A stretch of 64,000 nucleotides of DNA from Bacillus albus (GCF_001884185.1 NZ_MAOE01000048.1:1-64000), one strand, 5' to 3'. Counted from the stretch's first letter, positions 8,462 through 17,811 are shown. The notes: a model not told the origin generated them from the sequence alone. A program made the numbers and translations.

Positions 8462-9498
8462 TAATTCTCATCAATCTGTTTTTGACTTAATCCTAGATGC
8501 GTTCTAAGCGTATTACTCAAACTCTGCAAATCTTTTTTATTAGGATTATAATAATATACACGTTGCCCATTTGGACCGTTAGGTAAATATAAATCATCAC
8601 CAGCTAATTGTATTTTTTCAACTGAACCGTTTAAACCGTATTTATAAAAAGATAAAATATCATCCATTACTAAATTTGTTTTAAAGTCCCCGTCAACCGC
8701 CTCAACTATTTTTTCTAGCTTCGTAATCGAGCCTATACTTTTTAATTTACTTAACATCGCTTCAATAACAAGTTGTTGGCGCTGACCTCTCATTGCATCA
8801 CTATCAATATGACGCGTTCTTGCTAGCGCAAGCGCTTCTTCCCCTGTTAATTTTTGTAGTCCTTTTTTCAAATGAATCGTGTCAGGTTCATCTTTACTGT
8901 TTTGCTCCGTGAATTCAACTGGGACATCTACTTCAATCCCATCTAATCCATCAACAATTTTAGTAAATGCATTAAAATTAAACTTCACAAAATAATCAAC
9001 AGGCACTTGTAACAATTTTTCTACCGCTTCCATTGAAGCTTGCGGCCCTCCATCTTTACCATTTTTAACGAAACCACTTCCATATGCATGCGTTATTTTA
9101 TCTTTTTTCTTTTCAACTGGAACATATGTGTATGTATCACGTGGTATACTCGTTAATTTCACTGTCTTATCATCTTTATTAAAAGTAGCTAACAGTAGCG
9201 CATCTGTATGAAATGCACCATTATACTCCTTTTGTCGTTCTTGATTTTCATCAATACCCATAATTAAAAGTGAAACATTATTTGTAATCGGCTTTACAGC
9301 TTTCTCACGTAAATTTGATTTTTCACCGCGTGCTAAATTTAAACTAGATTTTTGTACGAGATTAGAAGTTTTCATATACACATAAGCACCATATCCCACT
9401 CCGCCGAATAGTAATACTACTAACAATACACTTATTATCATTGTCTTCTTATATTTTCTTTTATTTTTCTTTTCTCTTGAAGAAGAGGTATTCTCCAT
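8461..9498 (-). CDS. LytR-CpsA-Psr (LCP) family cell-wall glycopolymer ligase
   Basis: 345 residues: a Lys-rich cytoplasmic N-terminus, one membrane segment near residues 20-40, then an extracellular LCP domain with the arginine motifs LTSIPRDTY, ARTRHIDSDAMRGQRQQ and the DGLDGIEVDV motif. Family members transfer teichoic acid or other anionic polymers from a lipid carrier to peptidoglycan. It is the third gene of the sigma / anti-sigma operon, 17 bases after the anti-sigma stop, so it is probably part of a cell-envelope stress response. The genome will have other LCP paralogues, and the polymer handled here is unknown. Confidence 0.88.
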   Translation of the reverse strand: MENTSSSREKKNKRKYKKTMIISVLLVVLLFGGVGYGAYVYMKTSNLVQKSSLNLARGEKSNLREKAVKPITNNVSLLIMGIDENQERQKEYNGAFHTDALLLATFNKDDKTVKLTSIPRDTYTYVPVEKKKDKITHAYGSGFVKNGKDGGPQASMEAVEKLLQVPVDYFVKFNFNAFTKIVDGLDGIEVDVPVEFTEQNSKDEPDTIHLKKGLQKLTGEEALALARTRHIDSDAMRGQRQQLVIEAMLSKLKSIGSITKLEKIVEAVDGDFKTNLVMDDILSFYKYGLNGSVEKIQLAGDDLYLPNGPNGQRVYYYNPNKKDLQSLSNTLRTHLGLSQKQIDEN

Positions 9499-9515
9499 AT
9501 ATTTCCCTCCGTTTT

Positions 9516-10514
9516 CTATTCATCTAATATGCTTTTCAATTTTTCATACTTAGCGCGATCCTTTTGAAATACATTCTCTTTCAATCCTTTGTTTATTTGT
9601 ATCCATTCAGTCGTAATCGAATATTGGATCATACCTTCGTGGAAACTAAGGAACTTTAGCATAATTCCTGTATTTTTCTCTACAACCATTTCAAATTTCC
9701 CTCTTAAATCTTCAGATGTACTTACAGGCATTTCTATGTTTATTGTCCCTTCTATTTTGTAGCAATCAAGTCCAAGATACTTCGTTTCTTTATAATTCCA
9801 ATCTTTATATCGAATGAGTAGATCAGCAAATTCTGATTGAATACTATACTTCGCGAACCCTATATATTCATCATCATACCTTTGTTTCTCGCCTGATTTT
9901 CTCAATAGTCTTTCCGTAGGATTTAATTTTAATAGTTCATAGTTTCTTCCTTTAGGGCTCCATTTCGTCTCTTTATATGTATACTTCTCATCATCAAATT
10001 CTTTTTTCTTGCCCTCGTTATATATAATTGTTCGTTTTTTCGTTAGCTTATCTTCTTTCGAAGAGATACCACTTTGTTGCTCCGTATCAATCGCATATTT
10101 GTATGTTGTAGCAATTCTTGACGAACTAGAATATTCCTCAAATTGTCCTGAAATATTTTTAAAATGATCAATGGAATCCAGCATCTTTTCATGGATCTTT
10201 TCTTTATCTGGATAGTTTACGTTCGATTTTATTTCTTCTTCATTTTCATAATCAGAAAACGCCTTTTTCTTTACATATTCAAATACCCCACCATTTTGAG
10301 CAAAAATTTGATCAGAAAACTCCGACATAGACACAATTGAAAGTGTTAGAATCGCAGCACTTATAGCCATCATATGAACTCTGTAACCTTTCTTTTTTAC
10401 CGGGAGATTATGTAGTGTACGATTAATCTTTTCATTTAACTCTGGCGGTACTATAACATTCTCTTGGTTTATTCTCTTTTTTAATTTCTCATCAAATAAT
10501 TTTTCGTTATCCAT
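9516..10514 (-). CDS. Membrane-anchored anti-sigma factor (putative)
   Basis: 332 residues with a cytoplasmic N-terminus (residues 1-45, containing PPELNEKINRTLHNLP), one predicted membrane helix near residues 47-64 and a large extracellular part. The extracellular part (about 195-310) has alternating strands reminiscent of LolA/RseB-like lipoprotein-binding folds; this resemblance is from sequence feel only. It lies 11 bases after an ECF sigma gene, the usual position of a cognate anti-sigma factor. I see no HxxxCxxC zinc anti-sigma motif. It probably sequesters the sigma factor until an envelope signal triggers release. Confidence 0.7.
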   Translation of the reverse strand: MDNEKLFDEKLKKRINQENVIVPPELNEKINRTLHNLPVKKKGYRVHMMAISAAILTLSIVSMSEFSDQIFAQNGGVFEYVKKKAFSDYENEEEIKSNVNYPDKEKIHEKMLDSIDHFKNISGQFEEYSSSSRIATTYKYAIDTEQQSGISSKEDKLTKKRTIIYNEGKKKEFDDEKYTYKETKWSPKGRNYELLKLNPTERLLRKSGEKQRYDDEYIGFAKYSIQSEFADLLIRYKDWNYKETKYLGLDCYKIEGTINIEMPVSTSEDLRGKFEMVVEKNTGIMLKFLSFHEGMIQYSITTEWIQINKGLKENVFQKDRAKYEKLKSILDE

Positions 10515-10525
10515 CCTATCCCCCC

Positions 10526-11059
10526 CTATTCCATCTTTAATCGTTTTTGCAGTTGTTCCCTCGCGCGTGACAATCTCGATTTTACTGTTCCTTTTGGTAT
10601 TTCTAAAAGCTTCGCTATACTCTCTTGATTCATATCTTCATAATAATAAAGCACCGTAACAGCTCTTAACTCTTCATGTAACGATTGAATCGCATTACAC
10701 AAATCTATATCTTCATACTGATCATAAGCACTCATATTGTAATCACTTTCTTCTATTACCATTATTTTTTTGTATGATCTAATAATATTGTTACACTCAT
10801 TTATCAAAATTCGAATTAACCAAGTTTGAAAAAACTCTTCTTTCTTTAATTTTTTTATATTTTCATAGGCTTTTAAAATTGTTGCCTGTATCGCATCCTC
10901 TATATTTGTCTCATCGTGTAACATAGCCTTTGCAATGCGATACATCTTCACTTTTTCTGTATGTATAAGCGCCATAAACGCTTCATGATCACCTTTTTTC
11001 GCTAAAGAAACATCCGTTTCTTCTTTTACAATCATTTTATATAAAGGGATTACTTTCAC
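10526..11059 (-). CDS. ECF-type RNA polymerase sigma factor
   Basis: 177 residues with region 2 (KVKMYRIAKAMLHDETNIEDAIQATILKAYENI, about residues 34-67) and region 4 (IQSLHEELRAVTVLYYYEDMNQESIAKLLEIPKGTVKSRLSRAREQL), with no region 3, which is the ECF layout. It starts with GTG at 11059 because GGAGGAG lies 7 bases upstream. It heads a three-gene operon with an anti-sigma factor and an LCP enzyme. A sequence that fits the promoter class of B. subtilis SigV, SigM, SigX and SigW lies 52-77 bases upstream, so it probably activates its own operon. Confidence 0.9.
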   Translation of the reverse strand: MKVIPLYKMIVKEETDVSLAKKGDHEAFMALIHTEKVKMYRIAKAMLHDETNIEDAIQATILKAYENIKKLKKEEFFQTWLIRILINECNNIIRSYKKIMVIEESDYNMSAYDQYEDIDLCNAIQSLHEELRAVTVLYYYEDMNQESIAKLLEIPKGTVKSRLSRAREQLQKRLKME

Positions 11060-11110
11060 AATTGCTCCTCCTGTTTCATCCTCACTTCAAATTTAACTTT
11101 ACATGTATTA

Positions 11111-11136
11111 GACGGATGAGCCTAGAAAAAGGTTCA
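11111..11136 (-). promoter_or_regulatory. ECF sigma-type promoter of the sigma operon
   Basis: On the minus strand TGAACC is followed after 16 bases by CGTC, then TAAT. ECF promoters of Bacillus have a TGAAAC-like -35 element and a CGTC -10 element at this spacing. The site lies upstream of the sigma gene's GTG start, as expected for autoregulation. Confidence 0.7.
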
Positions 11137-11158
11137 TTTTTTTGAATATTCCCATAAA

Positions 11159-11187
11159 AAAGGTAAACATTTTTCATGTTTACCTTT
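11159..11187 (-). terminator. Terminator of the VOC gene
   Basis: Stem AAAGGTAAACAT / ATGTTTACCTTT overlapping the stop codon, with a T run beyond it on the minus strand. Confidence 0.8.
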
Positions 11188-11557
11188 ACTCAGATGTAAT
11201 TCTAAGGAAATACCCATCTGGATCCACAATTTTAAACCCTCTCATTTCCCATGGATAAGTTTGAATTTCTTCTTGTACTGTGCAACGATTCTCTTTACAA
11301 CGTTCATATACTTCTTCAATCCGATTGACAGCAATAATTAGTTCAAAGCCATTCCCCTTCATTTCTTTTCGATTGTAAAAGTAGTGATTTTCATTCAATC
11401 TTGAATCACTAACTAATAATAAAGAAAACTGGTCATGATTAAAACGCGCTCCATGCATACTTCTTTTATACAACTTTAAACCAATTACTTCTTCATAGAA
11501 CAATAATGACTTTTCGATATCATTTACATATAGCTGTACCCGGAACAAATGATTCAT
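11186..11557 (-). CDS. VOC (glyoxalase/dioxygenase) superfamily protein
   Basis: A protein of 123 residues with the beta-alpha-beta-beta-beta repeats of the vicinal oxygen chelate fold: an N-terminal FRVQLYVNDIEKSLLFYEEVIGLKLY and a C-terminal GFKIVDPDGYFLRIT. Members bind a metal for isomerase, dioxygenase or antibiotic-resistance reactions, or simply bind ligands. The reaction is unknown here. The start was set at MNHLFRVQ because AGGAGG precedes it by 5 bases; upstream in-frame starts overlap that site. It is a single gene with a terminator. Confidence 0.8.
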   Translation of the reverse strand: MNHLFRVQLYVNDIEKSLLFYEEVIGLKLYKRSMHGARFNHDQFSLLLVSDSRLNENHYFYNRKEMKGNGFELIIAVNRIEEVYERCKENRCTVQEEIQTYPWEMRGFKIVDPDGYFLRITSE

Positions 11558-11577
11558 TCGTTTCCTCCTCATCAAAA

Positions 11578-11603
11578 AAAGCCCACTTTATCAGTGGACT
11601 TTC
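11578..11603 (-). terminator. Terminator of the ABC exporter operon
   Basis: Stem AAAGTCCACT / AGTGGGCTTT (one G-T pair) followed by T7 on the minus strand, just after the permease stop codon. Confidence 0.8.
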
Positions 11604-11607
11604 TACT

Positions 11608-12414
11608 TTACAACGGTAAATCCCTTTTTCTAAACACTACAATTGCTACGATGAAAATACAAAGTGCTCCAGCAGTTAAACCTATACTCACTGGCCATAT
11701 ATTGTACGTTCCTTCAGCAATTTCTTTCGGACGAAATAGCGTAAATAATGATATATTTCTCATCCACTCTAACTTATCACTTAATTTACCTACCATATCC
11801 GTTACGAAAAACAAAATTGTTAAACTTGCTGAGTAGCTAAGTGCCTTTCTCTCGTCATTACATATACAAGAAAAGAAAAATGAATAAGCACTAACGACTA
11901 AAAATATGAGCCCTCCGACTACGTTTATCTTCAGGAATAATTCTTTATTTAAATTATTATCTTCTAAAAACCATTCTGCACCTACTATACCTGCTACATA
12001 CGTAACAGCTACAATAATTAATAGTCCCAATATAAGAATAGACGCTTGCGTGATTGCAATTTGTACTCTAGATACAGACGTTGCGAGCAAATATGCCATC
12101 GCTCCTTTATCTACATGACGAGCAATTAAATGCGTCGCAACTGTTACACAAAAAATTGTCAATATGATAATAAACAATAGACTATAATATTCGCCAGCTA
12201 AAAAATCCATTACATTTTGAATCGGACTTTCCATGCCAACGATTTTTTTCACACTATCAGGCATAGCACTTATTAATTCATTTAACCCTTTCGCTGATAC
12301 CATGGAAGGGAAGATCCAAATTAACAACCATAAATATAAGGCTGCACCAGTGGCATAACTCAAAATACTTTTTTGTGTTTCTTTCAAACTAGCTAAAAAC
12401 AGTTGCTTATTCAT
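11608..12414 (-). CDS. ABC-2 type exporter permease
   Basis: 268 residues with about six predicted membrane helices and a conserved loop (AMPDSVKKIVGM) typical of ABC-2 permeases of the antibiotic/bacteriocin export class. Its start overlaps the end of the ATPase gene by 8 bases, so the two are translationally coupled and form one exporter. It is regulated together with the ATPase, very probably by the divergent TetR protein. The exported substrate is unknown; a toxic compound or drug is likely from the regulator type. Confidence 0.85.
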   Translation of the reverse strand: MNKQLFLASLKETQKSILSYATGAALYLWLLIWIFPSMVSAKGLNELISAMPDSVKKIVGMESPIQNVMDFLAGEYYSLLFIIILTIFCVTVATHLIARHVDKGAMAYLLATSVSRVQIAITQASILILGLLIIVAVTYVAGIVGAEWFLEDNNLNKELFLKINVVGGLIFLVVSAYSFFFSCICNDERKALSYSASLTILFFVTDMVGKLSDKLEWMRNISLFTLFRPKEIAEGTYNIWPVSIGLTAGALCIFIVAIVVFRKRDLPL

Positions 12415-13300
12415 GCTTTACCCCTTCTTTCTTATCGTAATAATGCATAAATAAATGTTCTAAATCCATTGCTCTCGTTTGAAGTGCCGTTACATTATAG
12501 TTTGAAAGTATTTGTAAAACAGTTTGATAGTTTCCTTGTACGATAATCGATGCTTCTCTACCTTTCACCGCTTCAAATTGTAAATTACATTGTGTAAGAG
12601 ATTCAATCTCTTCTTGCGACGATACGGTTACATCTATTACCTGTCGTCTCATGCTTTGTAAATCATGAATATTTTCAACTGTTACAAGGCGTCCATCTTT
12701 AATTATAGCCACTCTGTCGCAAGTTCTCTCAATCTCAGTAAAAATGTGCGATGACATAAGGATTGTTTTCCCTCTTTGCTTTTCCTCCAATATTAAATCT
12801 ATAAATACTTGCTGCATAAGTGGATCGAGTCCTGAAGTCGGTTCATCTAAAATTAACACTTCTGGATCATGCATAAAAGCAACAACAATGCCTACCTTTT
12901 GCTTCATTCCTTTAGACATTTTTCGAATCGGTGTTTTCACATCAAATTGTAGACGTTCTATTAATTCATCTCGTTTTTTCGTATCCTTTAAGCCACGCAT
13001 TCCTTGCATTAACTTTAAAAATTCTAATCCATTCATTCCTTCAATAAAAGAAATTTCGCCTGGTAAATAACCGACTTCCCTTTGAATTTTCGCCGCTTCA
13101 TCCCAGCAATCTAATCCAAAAATTGTCGCTTTACCAGCTGTCGGTTTTATAAATCCCATTAAATTACGAATTGTTGTGGATTTCCCAGCACCATTTGGTC
13201 CTAAGTAACCAAATACTTCCCCTTCTTTTACATCAAATGTAATATGAAACAAACCTTTTCCATTTGAAAACTGTTTTGTGACATTTTGAACTGAAATCAT
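12407..13300 (-). CDS. ABC exporter ATP-binding protein
   Basis: 297 residues with Walker A GPNGAGKST, a Q-loop near GYLPGEI, signature MSKGMKQK and Walker B VLILDEPTSGLD, then a C-terminal extension (about residues 215-297) usual for drug/bacitracin exporter ATPases. The start was set at MISVQNVTKQF after AGAGGTGG; an upstream in-frame start would run through both palindromic operators and is rejected. It pairs with the overlapping ABC-2 permease. Confidence 0.9.
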   Translation of the reverse strand: MISVQNVTKQFSNGKGLFHITFDVKEGEVFGYLGPNGAGKSTTIRNLMGFIKPTAGKATIFGLDCWDEAAKIQREVGYLPGEISFIEGMNGLEFLKLMQGMRGLKDTKKRDELIERLQFDVKTPIRKMSKGMKQKVGIVVAFMHDPEVLILDEPTSGLDPLMQQVFIDLILEEKQRGKTILMSSHIFTEIERTCDRVAIIKDGRLVTVENIHDLQSMRRQVIDVTVSSQEEIESLTQCNLQFEAVKGREASIIVQGNYQTVLQILSNYNVTALQTRAMDLEHLFMHYYDKKEGVKHE

Positions 13301-13314
13301 AATTCCACCTCTTT

Positions 13315-13346
13315 TTTTGAAATATTTAATATGTGATATTTCAAAA
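13315..13346. promoter_or_regulatory. Palindromic operator 1 (likely TetR site, next to the exporter gene)
   Basis: A perfect inverted repeat TTTTGAAATAT, 10 bases, ATATTTCAAAA. It lies just upstream of the exporter's ribosome binding site and just downstream of a candidate -10 element, where a bound repressor would block transcription. An identical copy with the same spacer length lies at 13383-13414. Confidence 0.8.
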
Positions 13347-13348
13347 TT

Positions 13349-13377
13349 ATTGTACTCCTCATCTTTCATATTCGCAA
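13349..13377 (-). promoter_or_regulatory. Candidate sigma-A promoter of the ABC exporter
   Basis: On the minus strand TTGCGA, 17 bases, TACAAT, placed between the two palindromes and pointing toward the exporter genes. It is consistent with repression from the flanking sites. Confidence 0.5.
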
Positions 13378-13382
13378 CAACT

Positions 13383-13414
13383 TTTTGAAATATTTTCATG
13401 TCCATATTTCAAAA
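13383..13414. promoter_or_regulatory. Palindromic operator 2 (likely TetR site, next to tetR)
   Basis: A second perfect TTTTGAAATAT, 10 bases, ATATTTCAAAA, with the same arms as operator 1 and a different spacer sequence. Centre-to-centre distance to operator 1 is 68 bp. It lies about 50-80 bases upstream of the tetR start, suggesting autorepression. Confidence 0.8.
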
Positions 13415-13464
13415 TTATTGTTTTCCATTATTTTTTCTTGTATATTTTAATTGAGGTGATTGCA

Positions 13465-14058
13465 TTGAACGGCTTTGAAAAAGTGAAAGAAAAGAAAAAA
13501 CGTGCCATAAAAGAGGCAGCCTTCTTATTATTTTCAGAACGTGGATTTAATGAAGTAAAAATAGAACATATTGCAAAAGAAGCAAACGTTTCTCAAGTTA
13601 CAATTTATAATCATTTTGGAAGTAAAGATGCGTTATTTAGAGAGCTTATACAAGAATTTATCATATCTGAATTTCAATATTATAAAGATCTTGCAGAGGA
13701 AAAATTACCTTTTCATAATATGATGCAAAAAATGATTGTAAGAAAAATGAATACTGGTGGGTTATTTCAGCCCGATATGTTACTGCAAATGATGCAAAGA
13801 GATGAAGAGCTCCGAGAGTTTATTTATAGTTATCAAAATGAAAAAATCCTGCCTTGGTATTTAGAAATATTAGAACAAGCACAGCAAAAAAATGAAATCA
13901 ACCCTCATCTTACTAAAGAAATGATGTTGCTATACATTCAAATGTTTACTAAATTAGGTGATGAGTTCGGAGCACAGCTTCTTGAAGGAGATCGCGAAAA
14001 ACATATACAAGATATCGTTACGATGTTCTTTTATGGACTGTCCGTCCCAGAAAAGTAA
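13465..14058 (+). CDS. TetR/AcrR family transcriptional regulator
   Basis: 197 residues with an N-terminal helix-turn-helix (AAFLLFSERGFNEVKIEHIAKEANVSQVTIYNHFGSKDALF), the TetR signature, and a C-terminal helical ligand-binding domain. It starts with TTG at 13465, preceded by GAGGTGAT; longer in-frame starts upstream lack a site and would cross the operators. It is divergent from the ABC exporter, with two identical palindromes between them, so it is the probable repressor of both units. The inducer is unknown. Confidence 0.9.
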   Translation: MNGFEKVKEKKKRAIKEAAFLLFSERGFNEVKIEHIAKEANVSQVTIYNHFGSKDALFRELIQEFIISEFQYYKDLAEEKLPFHNMMQKMIVRKMNTGGLFQPDMLLQMMQRDEELREFIYSYQNEKILPWYLEILEQAQQKNEINPHLTKEMMLLYIQMFTKLGDEFGAQLLEGDREKHIQDIVTMFFYGLSVPEK

Positions 14059-14085
14059 AAAAGACACGAAATTCGTGTCTTTTTT
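14057..14085. terminator. Bidirectional terminator between tetR and the oxidoreductase
   Basis: A stem AAAAAGACACGA / TCGTGTCTTTTT with A and T runs on both sides serves both convergent genes. Confidence 0.85.
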
Positions 14086-15115
14086 ACTTTATTGTGATAA
14101 CTCTACCTGTCTCACTACTTTCAATTGCTAATTGAATAAGCCTGATAACTTCTAATCCTTCTTCTGCTGTCACAGGTGGTTTCTCGCCATTTACAATGCT
14201 ATCTCTTACACCTTTATAATACATGTCATAACAGCCAACTTCTGTCGGAATACGTACTAATTCTTCTTCTGTTTCTAGAGTAGCAAAATTCTCTTCAACG
14301 TCTACTCCATAACCGTTATCGCCTGGCTTCATTCCATTTTTTAATTGTTCTTCCTGTGAATCCATACCGTATTTCACGATAGAACCTTTATCTCCATGCA
14401 GTGTAAAGTGTGAACCTGCTTGCTTTACGTAACTGCTACTATGTAAAGCGATACGCTTCACACCGTAGTGAAGTATAACATGGAAATAATCATCAATTTC
14501 TGCACCTGGTCGTTGTTTAATTACATCTGCACTTATCGCATCTGGTTTCCCAAATAATGATAATGCTTGGTCAATTAAATGCGAGCCTAAATCATATAAT
14601 ATTCCTGATCCTGGTAAATTCTTTTCTCTCCAGCGGTCGCGTACATGTGGACGAAAACGATCAAAATGCGCTTCATATGCATATACATTCCCTATTCTAT
14701 TTTCTTCTAACAATTTCTTTATCGTTAAGAAATCATTATCAAAACGACGATTATGATATACACTTAACACCACATTATGCTTCTGTGCTAATGAAATAAG
14801 CTCTTTTCCTTCTTCAATTGAAACAACAAATGGTTTTTCTACAACAACATGCTTACCATTTAATATTGCTTCTTTTACATATGGAAAATGAGTTGTATTC
14901 GGTGAAGTAATGACCACTAAATCAATATCAGCTCGCTTCACTAATTCATCAATTGTACTAACGACATTAGCATTTGGTAACGCTTCTTTTACTACCTCTT
15001 CTTTTGAAGATAATACGGCACGAATATCGTATTCCTCTATCGTTTGTAATAATGGGATGTGAAATGTTGTACTAGAAAATCCAAATCCTACAATCCCTAC
15101 ACCTATTTTTTTCAT
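14084..15115 (-). CDS. Gfo/Idh/MocA family NAD(P)-dependent oxidoreductase
   Basis: 343 residues: an N-terminal Rossmann domain with GIVGFGFSSTTFHIPLL, the EKPFVVS motif near residue 93 that positions the catalytic lysine, and a C-terminal alpha/beta domain (FDRFRPHVRDRWRE, GILYDLGSHLIDQAL). Family members oxidise sugars or inositols or reduce their keto forms. The N-terminus resembles B. subtilis IolW (scyllo-inositol dehydrogenase), but the substrate is not established here. The start ATG follows GGAGGGG. A bcr1-like repeat lies immediately upstream, so it may shape the leader of this gene. Confidence 0.85.
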   Translation of the reverse strand: MKKIGVGIVGFGFSSTTFHIPLLQTIEEYDIRAVLSSKEEVVKEALPNANVVSTIDELVKRADIDLVVITSPNTTHFPYVKEAILNGKHVVVEKPFVVSIEEGKELISLAQKHNVVLSVYHNRRFDNDFLTIKKLLEENRIGNVYAYEAHFDRFRPHVRDRWREKNLPGSGILYDLGSHLIDQALSLFGKPDAISADVIKQRPGAEIDDYFHVILHYGVKRIALHSSSYVKQAGSHFTLHGDKGSIVKYGMDSQEEQLKNGMKPGDNGYGVDVEENFATLETEEELVRIPTEVGCYDMYYKGVRDSIVNGEKPPVTAEEGLEVIRLIQLAIESSETGRVITIK

Positions 15116-15132
15116 GTTGCCCCTCCATCTGT

Positions 15133-15278
15133 CCCGCTTTAACGGGCAGTAAAATTCCTACCTCAAAATTCTGCAAAAGCAAAGAAATTAAGTAAGAAAT
15201 CAACTGCCCGTTAAAGTCCGATTGGTTCAACTCATAATCAGTGTGGATAAAGAAAATCCCCACTGATTAAAGTTTCAT
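15133..15278 (+). repeat. bcr1-like structured repeat, copy 1
   Basis: About 146 bp with the same order of blocks as the copy at 39915-40059: CCCGC-TTAACGG-CAGTAAAA at the left, CCTCAAAA, CCGATTGG, ATAATCAGTG and CACTGATTAAAGTTTCA at the right. Outer arms TTAACGGGCAGT / ACTGCCCGTTAA pair. A second hairpin forms from TAATCAGTG and CACTGATTA. TTTAT follows the right end; the left flank lacks a clear TTTAT. From memory bcr1 elements of the B. cereus group have this length and TTTAT flanks. It lies between parC and the oxidoreductase gene. Confidence 0.75.
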
Positions 15279-15343
15279 TTTATGAGAACGATTTCATTCA
15301 ATTATTATAACAAGATTATTATTATGTACATAATAATTTGCCT

Positions 15344-15383
15344 AGAAAAAAGCACCTTGCTATTATTCATAACAAGATGCCTT
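15344..15383 (-). terminator. Terminator of parE-parC
   Basis: On the minus strand GCATCTTGTTAT pairs with ATAGCAAGGTGC (two G-T pairs), followed by T6. Confidence 0.75.
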
Positions 15384-15386
15384 TCT

Positions 15387-17810
15387 TTACTCCGGTCGTT
15401 TTTTTGTCCACGTTTCAATAACTTCACCAGTATCATTAACATCTAGTACTAAACTACCGTTACTATACCGGTCTTTATTTCGATACGCTTTCGGATCAAT
15501 TTCTTCTACGATATGTTTCTCTGTCTTCATATAAACTAGTTCATCATCTCGAACGATTTCAATACCGACAATACGGTATGGATTACGTTTTAACTCTTTG
15601 AAAATAACAAGTCCTCGCTTCGCCCTCGTTGATTTCTCAATTTCTGATGCTTTTAGACGTTTCACAGCACCGCGCTGCGTTACGAGAATAAGTTGATCTT
15701 TGTCACCATTTAACGGTTTACCAGAAGCGACATAGTCATCTTCTTTTAAATTAATTGCTTTTACACCAGCAGCTCTTACACCGACTGGACTTACTTCATC
15801 TTCATGGAAAATAAGTGCATATGCACCATGCGTTGCAAGAACGATATCACTCGTTCCATCTGTCGCAAATATATCTACTACTTCATCATCTTTTTTCAAG
15901 TTTACAGCAACAAACGCCCTCGAATAACGCTGTACTTTATACAGATTTAATTCCGTCTTCTTAATCATACCATTCTTTGTTACAAATACGATAAATCGCT
16001 TTTCTTCCTCAAAATTCGGTACGACAGTTGCCCAAATAATGGTTTCATCCCGGTCGAGTGAAACGATATTAGCAACGTGCTGACCTAAATCTTTCCAACG
16101 AATATCTGGCATTTCGTATACTGGCAGATATATATAGTTTCCTTTATTCGTAAATAAGAGGACTGTCTCTGTCGTATTCGTATCGAATCGTTCAAGTAAG
16201 ATGTCACCCTCTTTCATACCGAAGTCTTTGCCATTTGAGGCATTATGCGAGCGCCATCCAGTACGTTTCACATATCCTTCTTTCGTTACAGTAACGATGA
16301 CATCTTCTTGCGGGATCATTACTTCCACATCTATTTTAATTTCTTCGATTTGGTCTTCAATAATCGCACGTCGATCATCACTATATGTTTTCTTAACTCT
16401 CTTTAAATCTGTTTTAATTACTTGAAGTAATCTTTTTTCACTCTGTAAAATTGCCTGTAATTCCGCAATTTTTTTATTCAATTCATCTGCTTCTTTTTCT
16501 AATGCCGTAATATCTGTATTTGTTAAACGATATAATTGCAACGAAACGATCGCTTCTGATTGTGCTTCTGTAAAACCAAATTTTGCACTTAAATTATCTT
16601 TCGCATTACGCTTATCTTTAGAAGCTCTAATCGTTTCGATTACTTGATCTAAAATTGATAATGCTTTCTTTAAACCTTCAACGATATGTTGACGATTTTC
16701 TGCTTTTCTCAACTCATACTGAGAACGCTTTGTTACAACTTCTTTTTGGTGCCCAATATATGCATCCAAAATTTTTGGTAATGTCATAAGTGTAGGACGA
16801 CGATTATTTATCGCTACCATATTGAAGTTATATGGAATTTGTAAATCTGTATTTTTATATAAATAATTTAAAATACCTTCAGAATTTGCTTCTTTTTTTA
16901 ATTCTACGACAATACGAAGCCCTGTACGGTCAGTCTCATCACGTACTTCAGCAATACCGTCTAATTTTTTATCTAGACGTAGTTCATCCATTTTTTTAAC
17001 AAGGTTCGCTTTATTCACTTCGTAAGGAATTTCAGTAATTACGATTTGTTGTTTTCCACCACGAATCGTTTCAACTTCTGCTTTTCCGCGAATAATAATT
17101 TTACCTTTACCTGTTTCATATGCCTTTTTAATACCATCAATCCCTTGAATAATACCACCAGTTGGGAAATCAGGTCCTTTAATAACTGTTAATAAATCAT
17201 CGACCGTACTATTTGGTTTATCAATACGCATCATCGTTGCATCGATTACTTCACCTAGATGATGAGGCGGAATTTCCGTCGCATAACCAGCTGAAATCCC
17301 TGTAGATCCGTTCACTAATAAGTTAGGGAACATTGCTGGAAGTACAACAGGCTCTTCACTCGTATCATCAAAGTTTGACACAAATTCCACTGTTTCTTTA
17401 TCAAGATCACGTAATAACTCAGATGCAATCGGTGATAAACGGGCTTCTGTGTAACGCATTGCCGCTGCTGGATCACCATCAACGCTACCGTTATTACCGT
17501 GCATTTCAACTAAAACATTACGTACTTTCCAAGTTTGACTTAAACGTACCATCGCTTCATATACAGAGGAATCACCGTGCGGATGATAATTACCAATAAC
17601 GTTACCGACTGTTTTAGCTGATTTCCGGAACGCTTTATCATGTACGTTTCCTTCGACATACATAGAATATAAAATACGCCTTTGTACTGGTTTTAAGCCG
17701 TCACGCGCATCTGGAAGAGCGCGATCTTGAATAATATATTTACTATAACGTGCAAAGCGATCACCTAACACGTCTTCAAGCGGGAGGTCATGAAACTTCT
17801 CTGCTTGCAT
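15387..17810 (-). CDS. parC: DNA topoisomerase IV subunit A
   Basis: 807 residues. It is the DNA-breaking and rejoining subunit that decatenates replicated chromosomes with ParE. The catalytic tyrosine is Tyr120 ([11 protein letters not shown]). The quinolone-determining region reads [12 protein letters not shown], with Ser81 and Glu85 at the positions usually changed in resistant strains, so it looks wild type there. The C-terminal part has beta-pinwheel blades rather than the tight GyrA-box repeats of gyrase. Its ATG begins one base after the parE stop, so the pair is translationally coupled. Confidence 0.95.
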   Translation of the reverse strand: MQAEKFHDLPLEDVLGDRFARYSKYIIQDRALPDARDGLKPVQRRILYSMYVEGNVHDKAFRKSAKTVGNVIGNYHPHGDSSVYEAMVRLSQTWKVRNVLVEMHGNNGSVDGDPAAAMRYTEARLSPIASELLRDLDKETVEFVSNFDDTSEEPVVLPAMFPNLLVNGSTGISAGYATEIPPHHLGEVIDATMMRIDKPNSTVDDLLTVIKGPDFPTGGIIQGIDGIKKAYETGKGKIIIRGKAEVETIRGGKQQIVITEIPYEVNKANLVKKMDELRLDKKLDGIAEVRDETDRTGLRIVVELKKEANSEGILNYLYKNTDLQIPYNFNMVAINNRRPTLMTLPKILDAYIGHQKEVVTKRSQYELRKAENRQHIVEGLKKALSILDQVIETIRASKDKRNAKDNLSAKFGFTEAQSEAIVSLQLYRLTNTDITALEKEADELNKKIAELQAILQSEKRLLQVIKTDLKRVKKTYSDDRRAIIEDQIEEIKIDVEVMIPQEDVIVTVTKEGYVKRTGWRSHNASNGKDFGMKEGDILLERFDTNTTETVLLFTNKGNYIYLPVYEMPDIRWKDLGQHVANIVSLDRDETIIWATVVPNFEEEKRFIVFVTKNGMIKKTELNLYKVQRYSRAFVAVNLKKDDEVVDIFATDGTSDIVLATHGAYALIFHEDEVSPVGVRAAGVKAINLKEDDYVASGKPLNGDKDQLILVTQRGAVKRLKASEIEKSTRAKRGLVIFKELKRNPYRIVGIEIVRDDELVYMKTEKHIVEEIDPKAYRNKDRYSNGSLVLDVNDTGEVIETWTKKRPE

Positions 17811-17811
17811 G

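Noticed and set aside
13301-13405. N-terminal extension of the ABC ATPase
   Set aside because: It would start inside the operators and lacks a ribosome binding site, while MISVQN has one.
15072-15263. Short minus-strand frame across the bcr1-like repeat
   Set aside because: It begins inside the repeat and overlaps the oxidoreductase leader, with no ribosome binding site; most likely a chance frame in repeat DNA.
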